A program made the position numbers and the translations under genes. From Pseudomonadota bacterium (lineage in GTDB: Bacteria; Pseudomonadota; Alphaproteobacteria; Acetobacterales; Acetobacteraceae): a DNA stretch of 8,154 bases. A model generated the notes under the pieces. The model ran no database searches, was not told the DNA's origin, and saw only the letters and a list, made by a program, of their open reading frames with translations. The stretch is taken from assembly GCA_021784255.1 (NCBI GenBank), contig JAJXSZ010000133.1:1-8154 (forward strand), read 5' to 3'. Of the stretch, positions 5,479 through 8,154 are shown one piece after another; position 1 is the stretch's first letter, and each line of letters begins with the position of its first letter.

Positions 5479-5509
5479 GGACCAATCGGGTCCGTTATGG
5501 GATTGTCCC
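5479..5509 (+). promoter_or_regulatory. small dyads upstream of the suf regulator, candidate operator
   Basis: Two short inverted repeats lie 15-45 bases before the regulator ATG: GGACC-aatcg-GGTCC (5479-5493) and GGGA-ttg-TCCC (5499-5509). In addition CAATC (5483-5487) faces GATTG (5501-5505). Rrf2-family suf regulators usually control their own operon, so an operator is expected here. TTGACG (5441-5446) could be a -35 box upstream, but I see no good -10. The IscR type 2 motif does not fit with correct spacing. Confidence 0.3.
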
Positions 5510-5523
5510 TGATCGGTGGAACC

Positions 5524-5992
5524 ATGCTGCGCCTGTCCAAGCTGACCGATTATGCCGTGGTGGTGCTGATGCGCCTGGGCGAGGCCGAGCCGGATTGCGT
5601 CCAGACCGCGCCGGGGATCGCGCGGGCGACCGGCGTGCCCGAGCCGACGGTCGCCAAGGTGCTGAAGGCGCTGGCCCAGTCCGGCCTGGTCGCCGCCACC
5701 CGCGGTGCCCGCGGCGGCTACCGGCTGACCCGGCCCTTCGCCACCGTCGCCATCGCCGACGTCATCGCCGCCATCGACGGCCCGATCGCGCTCACCGCCT
5801 GCGTCGACGGCGGGTCCGGCAGTTGCGAGGTCGCCTGCCAGTGCGCGGTGCGCGGCCGCTGGGACCTGGTCAACGACGCCATCCGCGAGGCGCTCGGCGC
5901 GATCACCCTGGCCGACATGCACCGCGCCTCGCTGCCGCTGGCGCTGCGCCTGCCGCCGGCCCCGGCGCTCGCCAGCCAGCCGGAGCCCCGGC

Positions 5993-6000
<8 letters not shown>
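5524..6000 (+). CDS. Rrf2-family SUF system Fe-S assembly regulator
   Basis: A 158-aa winged-helix regulator. The opening MLRLSKLTDYAVVVL is characteristic of the SUF-system branch of the Rrf2 family, related to IscR. The helix-turn-helix spans roughly residues 25-55 and the wing is TRGARGGYRL (59-68). A cysteine cluster, Cys93, Cys101, Cys105 and Cys107, sits where IscR binds its [2Fe-2S] cluster with three Cys and one His. By family it should sense Fe-S status and repress or activate the suf operon, including itself. ATG 5524 was chosen over an in-frame ATG at 5497 because the family begins at MLRLSKL; the GGTGGA before it is rather close (three bases). The gene overlaps sufB by 8 bp. After about residue 135 the tail is proline/alanine-rich and probably unstructured. 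Confidence 0.88.
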
Positions 6001-7479
<1,479 letters not shown>

Positions 7480-7483
<4 letters not shown>

Positions 7484-8154
7484 GCGCGCTGCTCGAGATC
7501 AGCGACCTCGCCGCCGGCATCGACGGCAAGGAGATCCTGCGCGGCATCTCGCTCGCGGTGCCGACGGGCGAGGTCCACGCCATCATGGGGCCGAACGGCT
7601 CCGGCAAATCGACGCTTTCCTATGTCCTCGCCGGCCGCGAGGGCTACACCGTGACGGGCGGCTCGGCGCGGCTCGACGGTGCCGACCTGCTGGCGATGGA
7701 GCCCGAGCAGCGCGCCGCCGCGGGGCTGTTCCTCGCCTTCCAGTATCCGGTCGAGCTGCCCGGCGTGGGCAACGCCAATTTCCTGCGCACCGCGATCAAC
7801 GCCCAGCGCCGCGTCCGCGGCGAGGCCGAGCTCGATGCCGCCGCCTTCCTGCGCCTCGCCCGCCAGGAACTGAAGCGGCTCGCGATCCCCGAGGATATGC
7901 TCCGGCGCAACGTCAATGTCGGCTTCTCCGGCGGCGAGAAGAAGCGCAACGAGGTGCTGCAGATGGCGCTGCTGCGCCCGCGGCTCGCCATTCTCGACGA
8001 GACCGACAGCGGGCTCGACATCGACGCGCTGCGCATCGTCGCCCAGGGGGTGAACGCACTGCGCGGCCCGGATTTCTCCGCCCTCGTCATCACCCACTAC
8101 CAGCGCCTGCTCGACCACATCGTGCCGGACCGCGTGCACGTCCTTGCGCATGGC
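7480..8154 (+). CDS. sufC: Fe-S assembly ATPase SufC (3' end beyond window)
   Basis: The first 225 residues of SufC, the ABC-type ATPase that drives conformational change in the SufBCD complex. It is a soluble protein, not a transporter. All nucleotide-binding motifs are present: Walker A GPNGSGKST (37-45), the Q-loop in FQYPVELPG (88-95), the SufC-type signature FSGGEKKRNE (149-158), Walker B with the D-loop LAILDETDSGLD (169-180), where the catalytic Glu is 174, and the H-loop ITHYQ (His206). The frame is open to the window edge; SufC is normally about 250 aa, so roughly 25 residues are missing. The ATG overlaps the sufB stop as ATGA (7480-7483), indicating coupled translation. Confidence 0.97.

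Noticed and set aside
5478..5502. IscR type 2 binding site upstream of the suf regulator
   Set aside because: The CC and TAxGG elements are present, but the spacing is two bases off and the flanking A/T positions do not match.
5346..5523. Fur/Irr-type iron box in the suf promoter
   Set aside because: No AT-rich iron-control-element-like dyad could be found; the gap is GC-rich throughout.
5346..5540. Longer N-terminus for the alpha/beta hydrolase
   Set aside because: It would run through the direct repeat and overlap the start of the divergent regulator. The internal ATG at 5345 has a strong Shine-Dalgarno and a typical N-terminal sequence.

Overview
The window is very GC-rich chromosomal DNA with tight gene spacing, ATGA start/stop overlaps and long spurious antisense frames. 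Gene content (SUF Fe-S assembly operon led by an Rrf2-type regulator, GmhA-type isomerase, an MFE-2-like SDR) and base composition suggest an alphaproteobacterium, perhaps of the Acetobacteraceae/Rhodospirillales. That placement is inference from style and protein families only.

Layout. 1-92: C-terminal end of an unrecognised plus-strand gene, followed by a short 13-bp tandem repeat. 158-1023: a complete IS5-family (IS427-like) insertion sequence on the minus strand. It has 16-bp terminal inverted repeats, CTAG flanks and a transposase split by a -1 frameshift at an A5G5 tract. 1024-2195: a minus-strand pair, a NUDIX hydrolase and then a GmhA-type phosphoheptose isomerase, coupled by an ATGA overlap; the IS sits exactly on the isomerase stop codon. 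2196-2260: a divergent intergenic gap almost filled by a long imperfect hairpin that abuts the NUDIX start codon. 2261-3331: a malate/L-lactate (Ldh2) family dehydrogenase on the plus strand. 3332-3450: a convergent gap with several stem-loops. 3451-4365: an SDR dehydrogenase resembling the (3R)-hydroxyacyl-CoA dehydrogenase part of MFE-2, minus strand. 4395-4427: a Rho-independent terminator. 4443-5345: an alpha/beta hydrolase, minus strand. 5346-5523: a divergent regulatory gap with an 18-bp-period direct repeat and small dyads. 5524-8154: the start of a suf operon on the plus strand (Rrf2 regulator, sufB, sufC), with each gene overlapping the next; sufC runs off the window.

How the genes work together. 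The clearest functional unit is the suf operon: a probable Fe-S-sensing repressor followed by the SufB scaffold and SufC ATPase, with sufD and a cysteine desulfurase expected beyond the window. The NUDIX/GmhA pair is a second cotranscribed unit whose joint role is not obvious. The Ldh2 dehydrogenase, SDR and hydrolase look like separately transcribed metabolic genes. I see no wholly new multi-gene system. The most notable non-coding signals are the hairpin at the NUDIX start, the repeat carrying duplicated TATGCT motifs upstream of the hydrolase, and the IS inserted so that its target duplication preserves a stop codon.
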